64,000 nt of DNA, taken from Microbispora rosea (GTDB lineage: Bacteria; Actinomycetota; Actinomycetes; Streptosporangiales; Streptosporangiaceae). Where the stretch lies: assembly GCF_900156315.1 (NCBI RefSeq), contig NZ_FTNI01000001.1, forward strand, positions 496,001 through 560,000, written 5' to 3'. Both the position numbers and the translations under genes were made by a program. Each line of letters begins with the position of its first letter. Positions within the stretch are counted from its first letter, which is position 1. Positions 51,525 to 63,643 of the stretch are shown one piece after another. The notes beneath the pieces are model-generated. The model was not told the origin of the DNA. It searched no databases and saw only the letters and a program-made list of their open reading frames with translations.

Positions 51525-51638
51525 TCAGTCGGGCCGCACGACCACGCCGTAGTCGCCCGGGCCCCTCGGCTCGGGCGGCATCGCCTCACGCCCGCCCTTG
51601 CGGCCGAATTTCTGCTTCGGCGAATTCTGGTGAATCAT
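51525..51638 (-). CDS. possible 37-residue basic peptide
   Basis: A reading frame with ATG start encodes a peptide rich in Lys, Arg, Gly and Pro ending in YGVVVRPD. It lies alone between uvrB and the lipoprotein gene. No clear ribosome site is present, and the composition is somewhat less GC-biased. It could be a small secreted-type or ribosomally made peptide precursor without its enzymes, or chance. Low confidence. Confidence 0.3.
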   Translation of the reverse strand: MIHQNSPKQKFGRKGGREAMPPEPRGPGDYGVVVRPD

Positions 51639-51813
51639 GCTCTAGAGCCACTGGTAGGCGAAGTGTGAAAACCCGGCCGAATTCTCGGTGTTCTCACTGC
51701 GCCGAAAACGGAGCCGGTCACGTGGAAACAAGCGGGTGCGGCTCCGAACGCGATTGACCTGGTGCGTTGCAGGGAAGGCATTCGTCGGCGTGTGGATGAA
51801 CGTCCACACATCA

Positions 51814-51841
51814 TGGGGGCCGCTTGTTCGAGCGGCCCCCA
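51814..51841 (+). terminator. hairpin upstream of the lipoprotein gene
   Basis: An 11-base stem (TGGGGGCCGCT/AGCGGCCCCCA) with a six-base loop lies 32 bases before the lipoprotein ATG. A smaller hairpin (GTGTGGA/TCCACAC, 51790-51809) precedes it. It could be a terminator or attenuator in the leader of that gene. Confidence 0.5.
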
Positions 51842-51872
51842 CCGGGCGAATCCGTCTGTGGCAATCGGGGAA

Positions 51873-52415
51873 ATGATGCGTTCGACGACAATCGCGTCCA
51901 GCTATTACGTCCGCCTCGTGCTCAGTGCCGGGTCGGTGACCGCGCTTCTCGCCGGTTGCGGCGAGATTCCGGCGCGGTCGTTCGCCGCGGTGCCGATGAG
52001 CCGGCCGGTCGCGTTCGCTCCGCTCTCGCCGAGCCCGTCCGCGACGCCCGTACCGTCGCCCTCGCTCAGCCCGTCGGCGACGCCGGGCGACTTCGCCGGG
52101 TGCCGGGACGGCGACTGCGAGGTGCGGGTGCGCGAGGGGGACCGCATCCCGATCGACCCGAGTCTGGGCGTCGACCAGATCACTGTCGTGGGCCTGCGGG
52201 GAGACGCAGTCAGGCTCTCCTTCACCGGCACCTCGACGGTCGTCGACGGCGGGAACATCACCATCAGCCGGACCTGCGACAACGACCGCTGCCGGGTCAG
52301 GGGAGCGGTGACGATCAGCACCAGCAGGCCGGGCCGCATCGGCGACGTCGCCCTGCGGCTCGCGCAGGTCGCGGGTGACACCGCCGTGCTGGTGCTCGAG
52401 CCCGCGACCCGGTAA
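51873..52415 (+). CDS. putative lipoprotein with adhesin-like beta domain
   Basis: The 180-residue precursor has a lipobox LLAGC (Cys about 29), a Ser/Pro linker (SPSPSATPVPSPSLSPSATP) and a C-terminal domain of about 95 residues with alternating hydrophobic beta-strand patterns and two pairs of Cys (GCRDGDC, CDNDRC). Function is unknown. The start could also be the adjacent ATG at 51876. GGGGAAATG gives a weak ribosome site. It is followed by an unusual GC-rich tandem repeat. Confidence 0.7.
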   Translation: MMRSTTIASSYYVRLVLSAGSVTALLAGCGEIPARSFAAVPMSRPVAFAPLSPSPSATPVPSPSLSPSATPGDFAGCRDGDCEVRVREGDRIPIDPSLGVDQITVVGLRGDAVRLSFTGTSTVVDGGNITISRTCDNDRCRVRGAVTISTSRPGRIGDVALRLAQVAGDTAVLVLEPATR

Positions 52416-52426
52416 GGCGACCGGCC

Positions 52427-52524
52427 CCGCTCTCCGGCCCGCTCTCCGGCCCGCTCTCCGGCCCGCTCTCCGGCCCGCTCTCCGGCAACGAGGGCCGGCC
52501 CGCTCTCCGGCAACGAGGGCCGGC
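52427..52524. repeat. 12-base and 25-base tandem repeats
   Basis: Five perfect copies of CCGCTCTCCGGC (52427-52486) are followed by an expanded 25-base unit in which the same 12 bases carry AACGAGGGCCGGC; that unit occurs twice (52475-52499 and 52500-52524). It starts 12 bases after the lipoprotein stop. Confidence 0.92.
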
Positions 52525-52719
52525 CGGAGCCGACGCGATGCCTCGACGCCCGGCGTGCCGAGATGGATCTCCGCGCGGCGGTGGGGCCGGCCCGGTCGGT
52601 CGTGATCACAGTTCCGCCCGGCGGCCCAGAAGCCCTTGCCCGGTCCGCTCCACCCAGCCCGATCGGTCCCGCGCACGGCGGCCGCACCACTTCTGACCAG
52701 GCACAACGGCTCCCGATCA

Positions 52720-52746
52720 TAATCCTGGATGTGTAGTATCCAGATT
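52720..52746. promoter_or_regulatory. candidate Rrf2 operator
   Basis: CTGGAT and ATCCAG form an inverted repeat with a seven-base spacer, flanked by AAT and ATT; it lies directly before the regulator's start codon. It is AT-rich relative to its surroundings and probably an autoregulatory site. Confidence 0.5.
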
Positions 52747-53229
52747 ATGCGGATGAGTGAAGGCGTCGAGTGGGCGATGCACTGTTGCCTGACGCTGGCA
52801 TGGCTCGGCAACGAGGTGCCGGTTTCGACGGCGAAGCTCGCCGCCGGGTTCGAGTTGCCGCCCGCGTACCTCAACAAGCAACTCCAGGCACTGGCCAAGG
52901 CGGGGATCATGACGTCCACTCCGGGGGCGAGGGGCGGGTTCCGGCTGGCGCGGCCCCTCGAGGAGATCACGGTCATGGAGGTCGTGACGGCGATCGACGG
53001 ACCTGCCGAAGCGTTCCAGTGCACGGAGATCCGACGGCGCGGGGCCGGGGCGGCGAGGCCGGAGTGGCAGTTCCGCGCCCCGTGCGCGGTTACGACCGCG
53101 ATGCGCAAGGCCGAGATGGCGTGGCGGCGGGTGCTGGCCGCGCAGACTCTGGCCGATGTGCAGGCCGCGGCGAACCGTCGTGCGCCCCAGGCGGGCGAGG
53201 TGATCCGGCGCTGGTACGAGCAGAACTGA
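52747..53229 (+). CDS. Rrf2-family transcriptional regulator
   Basis: The protein of about 160 residues has the Rrf2 winged-helix start MSEGVEWAMHCCLTLAWL, a recognition segment ELPPAYLNKQLQALAKAGI and the GARGGFRLARP wing. Iron-sulphur members use three closely spaced Cys; here only two remain, about 20 residues apart (FQCTEI and RAPCAV), so a cluster is doubtful. The start is ATG 52747 or 52753; an earlier ATG at 52729 lies inside the operator-like repeat. It is seven bases from a histidine-kinase gene. Confidence 0.88.
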   Translation: MRMSEGVEWAMHCCLTLAWLGNEVPVSTAKLAAGFELPPAYLNKQLQALAKAGIMTSTPGARGGFRLARPLEEITVMEVVTAIDGPAEAFQCTEIRRRGAGAARPEWQFRAPCAVTTAMRKAEMAWRRVLAAQTLADVQAAANRRAPQAGEVIRRWYEQN

Positions 53230-53236
53230 TCGTCCC

Positions 53237-54574
53237 ATGACGGAAACCATCGCCGGAACCAGGGAGGGAAAACCGGATGTGAACCCGCACTCCATAAAAG
53301 CCCGCTCCACGATCGCCGCGGCAGCGCTCTTGCTGCTGGCTCTGGTCGTGGGGGGCGTCGGCCTCGATCTGGCGATCCGCTACAGGATCCAGAACGACGT
53401 CTTCTTCTCCGCCGAGCAGATCGCCGCACGATGGAGCGCGGCGGCGCGCAACGGCGCCGTGCCGAATCCGATCCCCGCCCCCACCGACATCACCCTCGTC
53501 CAGCTCGTGGACGCCCGCGGCAGGGTCGTCGACTCCAGCCCTCAGGCCGCGGGCATGCCGCCGCTCAGCACGCTGCGGCCTCCAGCAGACGATCGCCTGC
53601 AAAAGCGCATGGAGTGCTCCGCGCAGGACCAGTGCGTCATGCTCATGGCCAATCGGGTCACCCCCGCGCCCGACTCGCCGGTCGTCTACGCAGGCACGGC
53701 CGAGCCGCCCCTCCTGGCCACGCACAATCTGGAGTACGCCATCGCGGCGGGCGGCGTCCTGATCTTGATTTCGGTGGCCTGGATGACGTGGGTGGCGATG
53801 AGCCGGACCCTGCGCTCGGTCGAGCGGGAGCGCCAGTTCGCCTCCACCACCTCCCATGAGCTCAGGACGCCGATCGCCGGCCTGCGGGCGCGATTGGAGG
53901 AGGCTCTCCTCTATCCCGACGACGTCGACCCACGTGACACCATCCAGGGAGCCTTGCGGGCCACCGGCCGCCTCGAGGCGATCGTCGACGACCTGTTGGT
54001 GCTGACCCGGCTGCGCGGCGCCGACACGGCGGCGCCGGAGCTGATAGAGCTCGGCGCGCTGGTGACGGAGGAGGTGTCGGCCCTGGCCCCCGGGGTGCCG
54101 GTGCGCGTTGAGGCGGCCGGCGACGTGCGAGTCCGCGGCTCGCGGATCCGGCTGGCCCGAGTGGTCGGCAACCTCCTGAGCAACGCGCAGCGGCACGCGG
54201 TCAGCGCCGTCACGGTGACGGTCGACTCCGTCGGCGGCCAGGCTGTCGTGACGGTCACCGACGACGGGGCGGGCATCCCTCCGGCGGACCGCGAGCGGGT
54301 CTTCGAACTTTTCGTTCGCCTGGACGAGGGGCGTCGCCTGGATTCCGGCGGCAGCGGCCTCGGCCTCGCCATCTCTCGCGACATCGCCCGCGCCCACAAC
54401 GGCACCCTGCGGATCGAGGACTCGCCGGTAGGCGCCCGTTTCGTGCTGATGCTGCCACTGGCGGGGACGGCGGGAGCCCTGGCGGAATGGCCCACCGCGC
54501 CCGGGAAGACCGCCGCCAAGCCCAGGAAAAACGTCTGGTTCGCGCGCCGGCCCTCCGCCAGAATCGGCCCATGA
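53237..54574 (+). CDS. orphan sensor histidine kinase
   Basis: The 445-residue kinase has two membrane helices (about 26-46 and 170-190) enclosing an extracytoplasmic sensor of about 120 residues with two Cys (MECSAQDQCVML). The cytoplasmic part has an H-box (TTSHELRTPIAGLRARL), N-box (VVGNLLSNAQRHA), G1 (VTDDGAGIPP) and G2 (GGSGLGLAISRDI). There is no HAMP domain of note and no response-regulator gene beside it. Co-transcription with an Rrf2 regulator is unusual. Confidence 0.92.
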   Translation: MTETIAGTREGKPDVNPHSIKARSTIAAAALLLLALVVGGVGLDLAIRYRIQNDVFFSAEQIAARWSAAARNGAVPNPIPAPTDITLVQLVDARGRVVDSSPQAAGMPPLSTLRPPADDRLQKRMECSAQDQCVMLMANRVTPAPDSPVVYAGTAEPPLLATHNLEYAIAAGGVLILISVAWMTWVAMSRTLRSVERERQFASTTSHELRTPIAGLRARLEEALLYPDDVDPRDTIQGALRATGRLEAIVDDLLVLTRLRGADTAAPELIELGALVTEEVSALAPGVPVRVEAAGDVRVRGSRIRLARVVGNLLSNAQRHAVSAVTVTVDSVGGQAVVTVTDDGAGIPPADRERVFELFVRLDEGRRLDSGGSGLGLAISRDIARAHNGTLRIEDSPVGARFVLMLPLAGTAGALAEWPTAPGKTAAKPRKNVWFARRPSARIGP

Positions 54575-54724
54575 GCAAGGCGACCGCGTCGGGTGACGGC
54601 CGGGAGCGGAGGTCTGCCCTTCTCCGGGGGTGACGTCGCCACGCGGGTCATCGCCCACAAGGTCCCCGGCGACGACCCGGCCGATGTGCCGGACGTGCGG
54701 AGGCGTCCCCCGCGGGAGGTGATC

Positions 54725-55312
54725 ATGCGATCCACGGTGGGCGGGCCGCCGCGGCGGTGCCCGTCCTGTGGCGGCTGGGAGTACGGCGGCGCCCCCGTTT
54801 GCCGGCGATGCGCGGAGCTGGTCGACGCCATCGTGGAAGAGGGCTGGCGGGACTTCCTTCTGCGCGAGTTCGGCGACCGTGTCACGCCCACCGAGGAGCG
54901 GACGATCGCCGAGATGGTGGCCGACGAGCCGGACCGGCATGACTGGCGCGTGGTCGATGCCGCGCTCGACCGCCTGACCTGCGACCAGTGCGGCGGCCCG
55001 CTGGGACGCAGGGCGGGGTGCCCGCGCTGCGACGTGGCACACGGCCTGCGTTACGTCGCCAGGGAGACCGACCGTCCCGGAGTGCCACCGGGCAACGAGC
55101 ACGCGATCCGGGTGAACGTCTCGGTGGTGCGGCGTCCCGAGGGCATCTCCGCCCCCGAGATGCTCGCCAGACGCCTGCTCCTGCCTGTCATGCTGGCCGG
55201 TTTCCTGCCCACGACAGAGCAGGCGCAGCGCCTGGGCGCGCTGGTGAAGCGCGGCGCCCGCGCGGAGGACGTCGCCGCGGCGATCGACGAACTCGCCGCC
55301 GCGCCGGGCTGA
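54725..55312 (+). CDS. zinc-ribbon protein of unknown function
   Basis: The product of about 195 residues has two zinc-ribbon-type Cys clusters, CPSCGG...CRRC near 12-30 and CDQCGG...CPRC near 85-105, separated by a helical segment, then a helical C-terminal half. I do not recognise the family. The start is ATG 54725, supported by GGGAGGTG; longer reading frames lack a ribosome site. It lies 150 bases after the kinase gene. Confidence 0.65.
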   Translation: MRSTVGGPPRRCPSCGGWEYGGAPVCRRCAELVDAIVEEGWRDFLLREFGDRVTPTEERTIAEMVADEPDRHDWRVVDAALDRLTCDQCGGPLGRRAGCPRCDVAHGLRYVARETDRPGVPPGNEHAIRVNVSVVRRPEGISAPEMLARRLLLPVMLAGFLPTTEQAQRLGALVKRGARAEDVAAAIDELAAAPG

Positions 55313-55338
55313 CGCGCCTCGGGGCGTCGAACTTTGCC

Positions 55339-55355
55339 GGCCCACCGCGTGGGCC
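55339..55355 (+). terminator. short hairpin between convergent genes
   Basis: GGCCCAC-CGC-GTGGGCC forms a seven-base stem followed by TTCG, 26 bases after the zinc-ribbon stop. It is a plausible bidirectional terminator for the convergent aquaporin gene. Confidence 0.5.
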
Positions 55356-55407
55356 TTCGACGACGGCGACGGCAACGTCATTCAGCCGCAGCGATCCTGC
55401 GCGCCGA

Positions 55408-56208
55408 TCATTCGATCTCCGGGTCGCGGTCCACGGCCGTGCGTTCATCACGGTGGTCGCCGACGCGGGTGAGAACGGCGGCGGCGATCACCGCCCCGGC
55501 CATGGGCGCGAGAAGGTAGACCCACAGGAAATCGAGGTGACCGGAGACGATCGCCGGCCCGAACTGCCGCGCCGGATTGACCGATCCGCCCGTAACGTTG
55601 CCCAGGCAGGCGATCGCCGTACCGACCAGAAGCCCGACCAGCCAGGGCACGAACGGCACCAGCCGGGGTTTCCGCAGGAACATGCCGACGAGGGCGACGA
55701 CGACACCCATGCTGACGGCCTCGGCCGCGAACAGCTCGGCGTCCGACCAGCCGGGGCCCGGCCGCAGCACGGCGTACGCCACCGACGGCCGCCCGACCAC
55801 CGGGCCCCACACCGCGCGCGCCGCGAGGACGCCCAGCGCCGACCCGGCCAGCTGCGCCGCGATGTACGGCAGCACGGCCGCGCCGGGGAAGACACCGAGG
55901 CGCCACATGGCGAGGGTGATCGCCGGGTTGGTGTGCGCTCCCGAGACCTTCCCCGGCCGGCTGAGGATGAGCCCTGTCAGCAGCGGACCCACGCAGGCGC
56001 CGACGAGCAGCAGCCGCAGGTGGATCCCCGGAACAGCGTGGGCGATGGGCGAGGGCCCCATGACCCAGCGAGTGATCGTCGTCACCGCGAACAGCACCGC
56101 GAACGTCAACACGAACTCCAGCCCGCTGTTCACCGCGATCGTGCCCGCCGCCGGCGCGACGCCCCGCTCCCGCAGGGGGCGTCGCACCAGCTGGGCTGTA
56201 GGGGTCAC
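55408..56208 (-). CDS. aquaporin/glycerol facilitator (MIP family)
   Basis: The 266-residue channel has six membrane helices and both NPA boxes: SGAHTNPAITLAMWRLG and TGGSVNPARQFGPAIVSG. It conducts water or small neutral solutes. Its GTG start overlaps the stop of the isochorismatase gene (GTGA at 56205-56208), an uncommon pairing. The operon is divergent from an HxlR regulator, so channel and hydrolase are probably co-induced. Confidence 0.92.
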   Translation of the reverse strand: MTPTAQLVRRPLRERGVAPAAGTIAVNSGLEFVLTFAVLFAVTTITRWVMGPSPIAHAVPGIHLRLLLVGACVGPLLTGLILSRPGKVSGAHTNPAITLAMWRLGVFPGAAVLPYIAAQLAGSALGVLAARAVWGPVVGRPSVAYAVLRPGPGWSDAELFAAEAVSMGVVVALVGMFLRKPRLVPFVPWLVGLLVGTAIACLGNVTGGSVNPARQFGPAIVSGHLDFLWVYLLAPMAGAVIAAAVLTRVGDHRDERTAVDRDPEIE

Positions 56209-56867
56209 TTCTTGACGAAGCCCGCGCTGACGTAGTTGACGCCCTGCCCCCAGGCACCCATGTGGTCCCTGACGATGGCGTTGACGGCGTCGTACGTCTC
56301 CACCCGCGCCCAGTCCCGCTGCAGCTCCGACAGCACGCTCGCGGTGCTGACGGGAACGACGCCCTTCTGGGTCATCCGGATGATCGCGGCGTCGTGCGCC
56401 GCGGTGCTGGAGCCCGCAGAGGAGTCGATGACGGCGAAGACCTCGTACCCCGCCTCGGTCGCGGACAACGCGGGGAAGGCCAGGCAGACCTCGGTCCACA
56501 GACCGGCGATGATCAGGCGGCGCCGGCCGGTGGCCTCCACCGCGGCCCGGAACGCCCCGTCCTGCCAGGCGTTGATGTGGGAGCGGTCGATGACCTCGAT
56601 GTCCGGGAAGACGCGGGTGATCTCCGGGATCAGCGGTCCGGAGAAGGTGTCGGCCGCGATGGACGTGAGCACCGTGGGGAGGTTGAACACCTTGGCCATC
56701 TTGGCCAGGGCGGTCACGTTGTTGACCAGGCTCTGCGGGTCGGCGCTGCGCGCCCCGAAGATCATCTGGGGCTGGTGGTCGACGAGGAGGAGAGCGGTGT
56801 CCTGAGGGGTGAACAGGTTGGCGATCGCGCTGTCGGGCAGGTCCTGCGGGGTGGCGGTGGTGGCCAT
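56205..56867 (-). CDS. isochorismatase-family hydrolase (YcaC type)
   Basis: The 220-residue cysteine hydrolase has the catalytic Asp in LLLVDHQPQMIF, an INAWQDGAF segment typical of YcaC, and the nucleophile Cys in IAGLWTEVCLAFPAL. The family hydrolyses amides or related bonds; the YcaC subgroup has no proven substrate. It is the first gene of the hydrolase-aquaporin operon. AGGGGTA/GGTATCC lies upstream rather than a strong ribosome site. Confidence 0.9.
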   Translation of the reverse strand: MATTATPQDLPDSAIANLFTPQDTALLLVDHQPQMIFGARSADPQSLVNNVTALAKMAKVFNLPTVLTSIAADTFSGPLIPEITRVFPDIEVIDRSHINAWQDGAFRAAVEATGRRRLIIAGLWTEVCLAFPALSATEAGYEVFAVIDSSAGSSTAAHDAAIIRMTQKGVVPVSTASVLSELQRDWARVETYDAVNAIVRDHMGAWGQGVNYVSAGFVKK

Positions 56868-58075
<1,208 letters not shown>

Positions 58076-58681
58076 ATGTTCGCGGCGCTCACCGGGCTCG
58101 GACTGTCGACCGCGGCCGGGCTCAACGCGTACATCCCGTTGCTGCTCGTCGGCGTGCTCGCGCGGCTCACCGACGCCGTGCGACTGCCGGCCGAGTACGC
58201 CTGGCTGTCAGACACCTGGGTTCTCGCGATCGTCGCCGTGCTGCTGGTCGCCGAGTTCGTCCTCGACAAGGTGCCGGTGGTCGACCACGTCAACGACATG
58301 ATCCAGACGGCGGTGCGGCCCGCGTCGGGCGGGGTCGTCTTCAGCGCCACGGCGGCCGCGGCGCAGGTCGACAATTCGGCGTGGATGGCCGAGCATCCGG
58401 CGGTCGGCTGGCTGCTGGGGATCGCGGTCGCCCTCGCCGTACACGTGATCAAGGCTTCGGCGCGGCCGGTGGTGAACGCCACCACGGCGGGCGTGGGCGC
58501 GCCGGTCGTCAGCACGGTCGAGGACGTGGGTTCGCTCGGCATGAGCCTGATCGCGATCTTCCTGCCCGTCCTGGTGGTGGCGGCGCTGGCCGTGCTGGCG
58601 TTCGTGGCCTGGCGGCTCATCCGCAGGGTGCGGCGTTACCGGGCGGCCCGTCGCGCCCGCGCGGCCGCGCCGCCCGGCTGA
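58076..58681 (+). CDS. DUF4126 membrane protein
   Basis: The 201-residue protein has about five membrane helices and the DUF4126 start FAALTGLGLSTAAGLNAYIPLL, quoted in part, with VLDKVPVVDHVND following. Function is unknown. A perfect ribosome site (GGAGGAGG) lies six bases before the ATG. It ends 43 bases before the convergent Uma2 gene. Confidence 0.85.
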   Translation: MFAALTGLGLSTAAGLNAYIPLLLVGVLARLTDAVRLPAEYAWLSDTWVLAIVAVLLVAEFVLDKVPVVDHVNDMIQTAVRPASGGVVFSATAAAAQVDNSAWMAEHPAVGWLLGIAVALAVHVIKASARPVVNATTAGVGAPVVSTVEDVGSLGMSLIAIFLPVLVVAALAVLAFVAWRLIRRVRRYRAARRARAAAPPG

Positions 58682-58724
58682 CCCGCCGGTCACCCTTCCT
58701 GTGGCCGGTGCTCTTCAGCCCGGA

Positions 58725-59303
58725 TCAGTCGAGGAAGCGGCTCAGGTCCAGGTCGATGTCCACCTCGAAGCCGACGTAGGTCGTGAGGCGCTTGCGGTGG
58801 ATGCCCGTCGGCACGTACGCCTTGACGCTCGGCTCCAGCTCGAACGTGTACGCGACCGCCTGCTCGTCCTCAGGCTCGATCCGCCAGAGGTATTTGATGC
58901 CGGCACTGGAATACTTGATCGGCTTCGTCACCCTGTCCCTGTCCGCCGACTCGGGAGACACCACCTCGACGACGAGGTGGACGTCCTCCGGTCTGAAGGA
59001 CGTCGTTTTGAGGTCGGGCAGAGCGCGGCGATCGACGATCATGAGGTCGGGTTCGGGCCGCTGCCGCAGACCCAGGGTGACACTCATCTCGCGCACGACG
59101 CACAGGCCCTGGGGAGGCGAGAGTTCTCTCTCCAAGAGCCTCAGCACGAACATGTGGAATGCGGTCTGCGGGGACATCATGATGAGGGACCCATCGATCA
59201 GCTCGACGTGTGCGGGGGCGTCGGGGGGAAGATGGTCGAGCATGTCGGCGGTCCATCCGCCCGGCGGACCGGGATAGAACCACTCGGGGAAAGCCGCGGT
59301 CAT
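58725..59303 (-). CDS. Uma2-family (PD-(D/E)xK) nuclease-like protein
   Basis: The product of about 192 residues has the Uma2 pattern: ELIDGSLIMMSPQTAFHM near the N-terminus, EPDLMIVDRRAL with the catalytic Asp, LVVEVVSPES with the Glu, and KYSSAGIKYLWRIEPE. The fold is a restriction-endonuclease type; biological roles are unclear, and many copies occur per genome in actinobacteria. I start at ATG 59303 with AGGAGG upstream; ATG 59339 is possible. Confidence 0.88.
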   Translation of the reverse strand: MTAAFPEWFYPGPPGGWTADMLDHLPPDAPAHVELIDGSLIMMSPQTAFHMFVLRLLERELSPPQGLCVVREMSVTLGLRQRPEPDLMIVDRRALPDLKTTSFRPEDVHLVVEVVSPESADRDRVTKPIKYSSAGIKYLWRIEPEDEQAVAYTFELEPSVKAYVPTGIHRKRLTTYVGFEVDIDLDLSRFLD

Positions 59304-59401
59304 CCGCTCCCTCCTCTCCCTAGGGTGATTACTCGACATGACAATCCTGCCACGAACGGTAGTCGTGGTCGTTCGAAGCGCGGGCGGGCGCCGGCGTTCG
59401 G

Positions 59402-60097
59402 CTAGGCCGTACGTGACTCGTGTTCGGGCCGGGCGCGGGGGTCGGTGGGCAGGGGAGAGGTGAGGCGGGCGGCCGAGGGGCTGTGCCAGCCGAGGTCGGG
59501 GGAGTGCCGTCGGACGACCTTGGCGGGGACCCCGGCGATGACCGAGTGGTCGGGGAACTCTCCGCGTACGACGGCGCCGCCGGCGACCACCGACTGGCGG
59601 CCGATGCGCGTCCCCGGCAGGATGATCGCCCCGGTGCCGATCCACGATCCCGAGCCGATGGAGACGGGCTTGTTGCGCGGCCACTGCCGCCCGATGGGCG
59701 TCTCGGGATCGTCGTACACGTGGTTCTGGTCGGTGATGTAGACGTAGGGGCCGGTGAAGACGTCGTCGCCGATGTCGATGGACTGGTGGCCGACGATGTG
59801 GCTGCCCCTGCCGATCGAGCAGCCCCGGCCGATCCGTACGACCGTGCCGGGCCCGAGGTCCACTCCGGGGCCCATGCCCGCCGAGATCGACACCCGCTCC
59901 CCGACGAGCGTGTGCGGGCCGATCTCGATCCACTGTTCGCCGAAGATGGCGCCCTGGGGGAAGGACAGGCATACTCCCTCGCCCATGCTGTGGAACCGGT
60001 AGCCGCCCGGGGCGGCCGGGCTGATCGCCGCGGCCTCCCGCACGTAGGTCCACCCCCGGTGGACCAGACGGCCGACGGCGCGCTTCACGAACGACAT
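59402..60097 (-). CDS. left-handed beta-helix acyltransferase (LbH family)
   Basis: The 231-residue protein contains hexapeptide repeats (for example IGRGCSIGRGSHIVG and IGSGSWIGTGAIILPGTRIGRQSVVAGGAVV, quoted in part) of the left-handed parallel beta-helix, with the catalytic-type His in ITDQNHVYDD. It resembles WbbJ/maltose acetyltransferase-like enzymes that acylate sugars or small metabolites using an acyl-CoA. It is divergent from pyrG. ATG start at 60097. Confidence 0.9.
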   Translation of the reverse strand: MSFVKRAVGRLVHRGWTYVREAAAISPAAPGGYRFHSMGEGVCLSFPQGAIFGEQWIEIGPHTLVGERVSISAGMGPGVDLGPGTVVRIGRGCSIGRGSHIVGHQSIDIGDDVFTGPYVYITDQNHVYDDPETPIGRQWPRNKPVSIGSGSWIGTGAIILPGTRIGRQSVVAGGAVVRGEFPDHSVIAGVPAKVVRRHSPDLGWHSPSAARLTSPLPTDPRARPEHESRTA

Positions 60098-60145
60098 AAC
60101 GCGACAAGTTACCGTTAGGTCGGCTTGTTCGCTATGGCGGGTTAG

Positions 60146-62574
<2,429 letters not shown>

Positions 62575-62609
62575 TCCCGTAGGGAGACGTCCTGAGCGAG
62601 CCCGAGGCG

Positions 62610-63545
62610 GTGCTGTCCAGCTACCTCGCCCACCTGGCGGTGGAGCGGGGGCTGTCTGCCAACACGCTCGCCTCCTACCGGCGCGACCTGCGCCGATACG
62701 TCGAGCATCTCCGGGCGCGCGGGCTCGAGACGTTCGCGCAGGTCGCCGAGTCGGATGTGGTCGCCTTCCTCGCCGCGCTGCGGGAGGGCGACGAGGACCA
62801 CCCGGCGCTGGTGGCCAGCTCGGCCGCCCGCGCCGTGTCGGCCGTACGCGGGCTGCACCGCTTCGCCCTGCGTGAGGGCGTGGCCGGCCACGACCCCGCG
62901 CACGAGGTGCGCCCGCCGCGCCAGCTCCGGCGGCTCCCGAAGGCGATCACCGTCGCGGAGGTCGAGCGGCTGATCGCGGCCTGCGGCCCGGAGGACTCGC
63001 CGCTGGCCCTGCGCAACCGCGCGCTGCTGGAGGTCCTGTACGGCACGGGCGCCCGGATCTCGGAGGCCGTGGGGCTGGCGGTGGACGATGTGCCCACGGG
63101 GTCGGCTCACGAGGACTATGACCACGACGGGGACCAGGACCAGGTGCGGCTGCGCGGCAAGGGCGGGCGGGCCAGGATCGTGCCGCTCGGCCGCTTCGCC
63201 CGCCAGGCGCTCGACGCGTACCTGGTCAGGGCCAGGCCCCGGCTGGCGGCGCACGGCCGGGGGACGCCCGCGCTGTTCCTCAACGCGCGGGGCGGGCGGC
63301 TCACGCGGCAGGGCGCCTGGGAGGTGCTGCAGGCGGCGGCGGAACGAGCCGGACTTTCCGGTGTATCGCCGCACATGTTGCGCCATTCGTTCGCAACCCA
63401 CCTCCTGGACGGGGGTGCCGACGTTAGGGTTGTGCAGGAGTTGCTCGGCCACGCCTCGGTGACCACCACGCAGGTGTACACCCTTGTGACGGTCGACAAG
63501 CTCCGGGAGGTCTACGCGGCGGCGCATCCCCGTGCGTTGCATTAG
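62610..63545 (+). CDS. xerD: tyrosine recombinase XerD
   Basis: The protein of about 311 residues has the core-binding domain ([20 protein letters not shown]) and catalytic domain with Arg near 148 ([11 protein letters not shown]), Lys in [12 protein letters not shown], [10 protein letters not shown] near 253-259, a second His in [13 protein letters not shown] and the nucleophile Tyr. It resolves chromosome dimers at dif together with XerC. A 15-residue acidic insert ([11 protein letters not shown]) lies before the RGKGG loop. GTG 62610 is annotated, but an in-frame CTG at 62592 sits better behind GGGAG and would add six residues. Confidence 0.95.
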   Translation: MLSSYLAHLAVERGLSANTLASYRRDLRRYVEHLRARGLETFAQVAESDVVAFLAALREGDEDHPALVASSAARAVSAVRGLHRFALREGVAGHDPAHEVRPPRQLRRLPKAITVAEVERLIAACGPEDSPLALRNRALLEVLYGTGARISEAVGLAVDDVPTGSAHEDYDHDGDQDQVRLRGKGGRARIVPLGRFARQALDAYLVRARPRLAAHGRGTPALFLNARGGRLTRQGAWEVLQAAAERAGLSGVSPHMLRHSFATHLLDGGADVRVVQELLGHASVTTTQVYTLVTVDKLREVYAAAHPRALH

Positions 63546-63643
63546 AAGGCCCATCTCGGCGGCCTTTGGCGCGCCGCCTTGCCGACCACGTGCCTACCCT
63601 TTAGATTCGATCAGGTTCTAAGGCCGTCAGGGAGGACCAACAG

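Noticed and set aside
51905-52720. Reverse-strand frame with AGER repeats
   Set aside because: It is the antisense of the lipoprotein and the 12-base repeat, with no ribosome site or domain.
54571-54633. Twenty-codon frame overlapping the kinase stop, possibly a lost response regulator
   Set aside because: It ends after 20 codons with no receiver-domain residues in any frame up to the zinc-ribbon gene.
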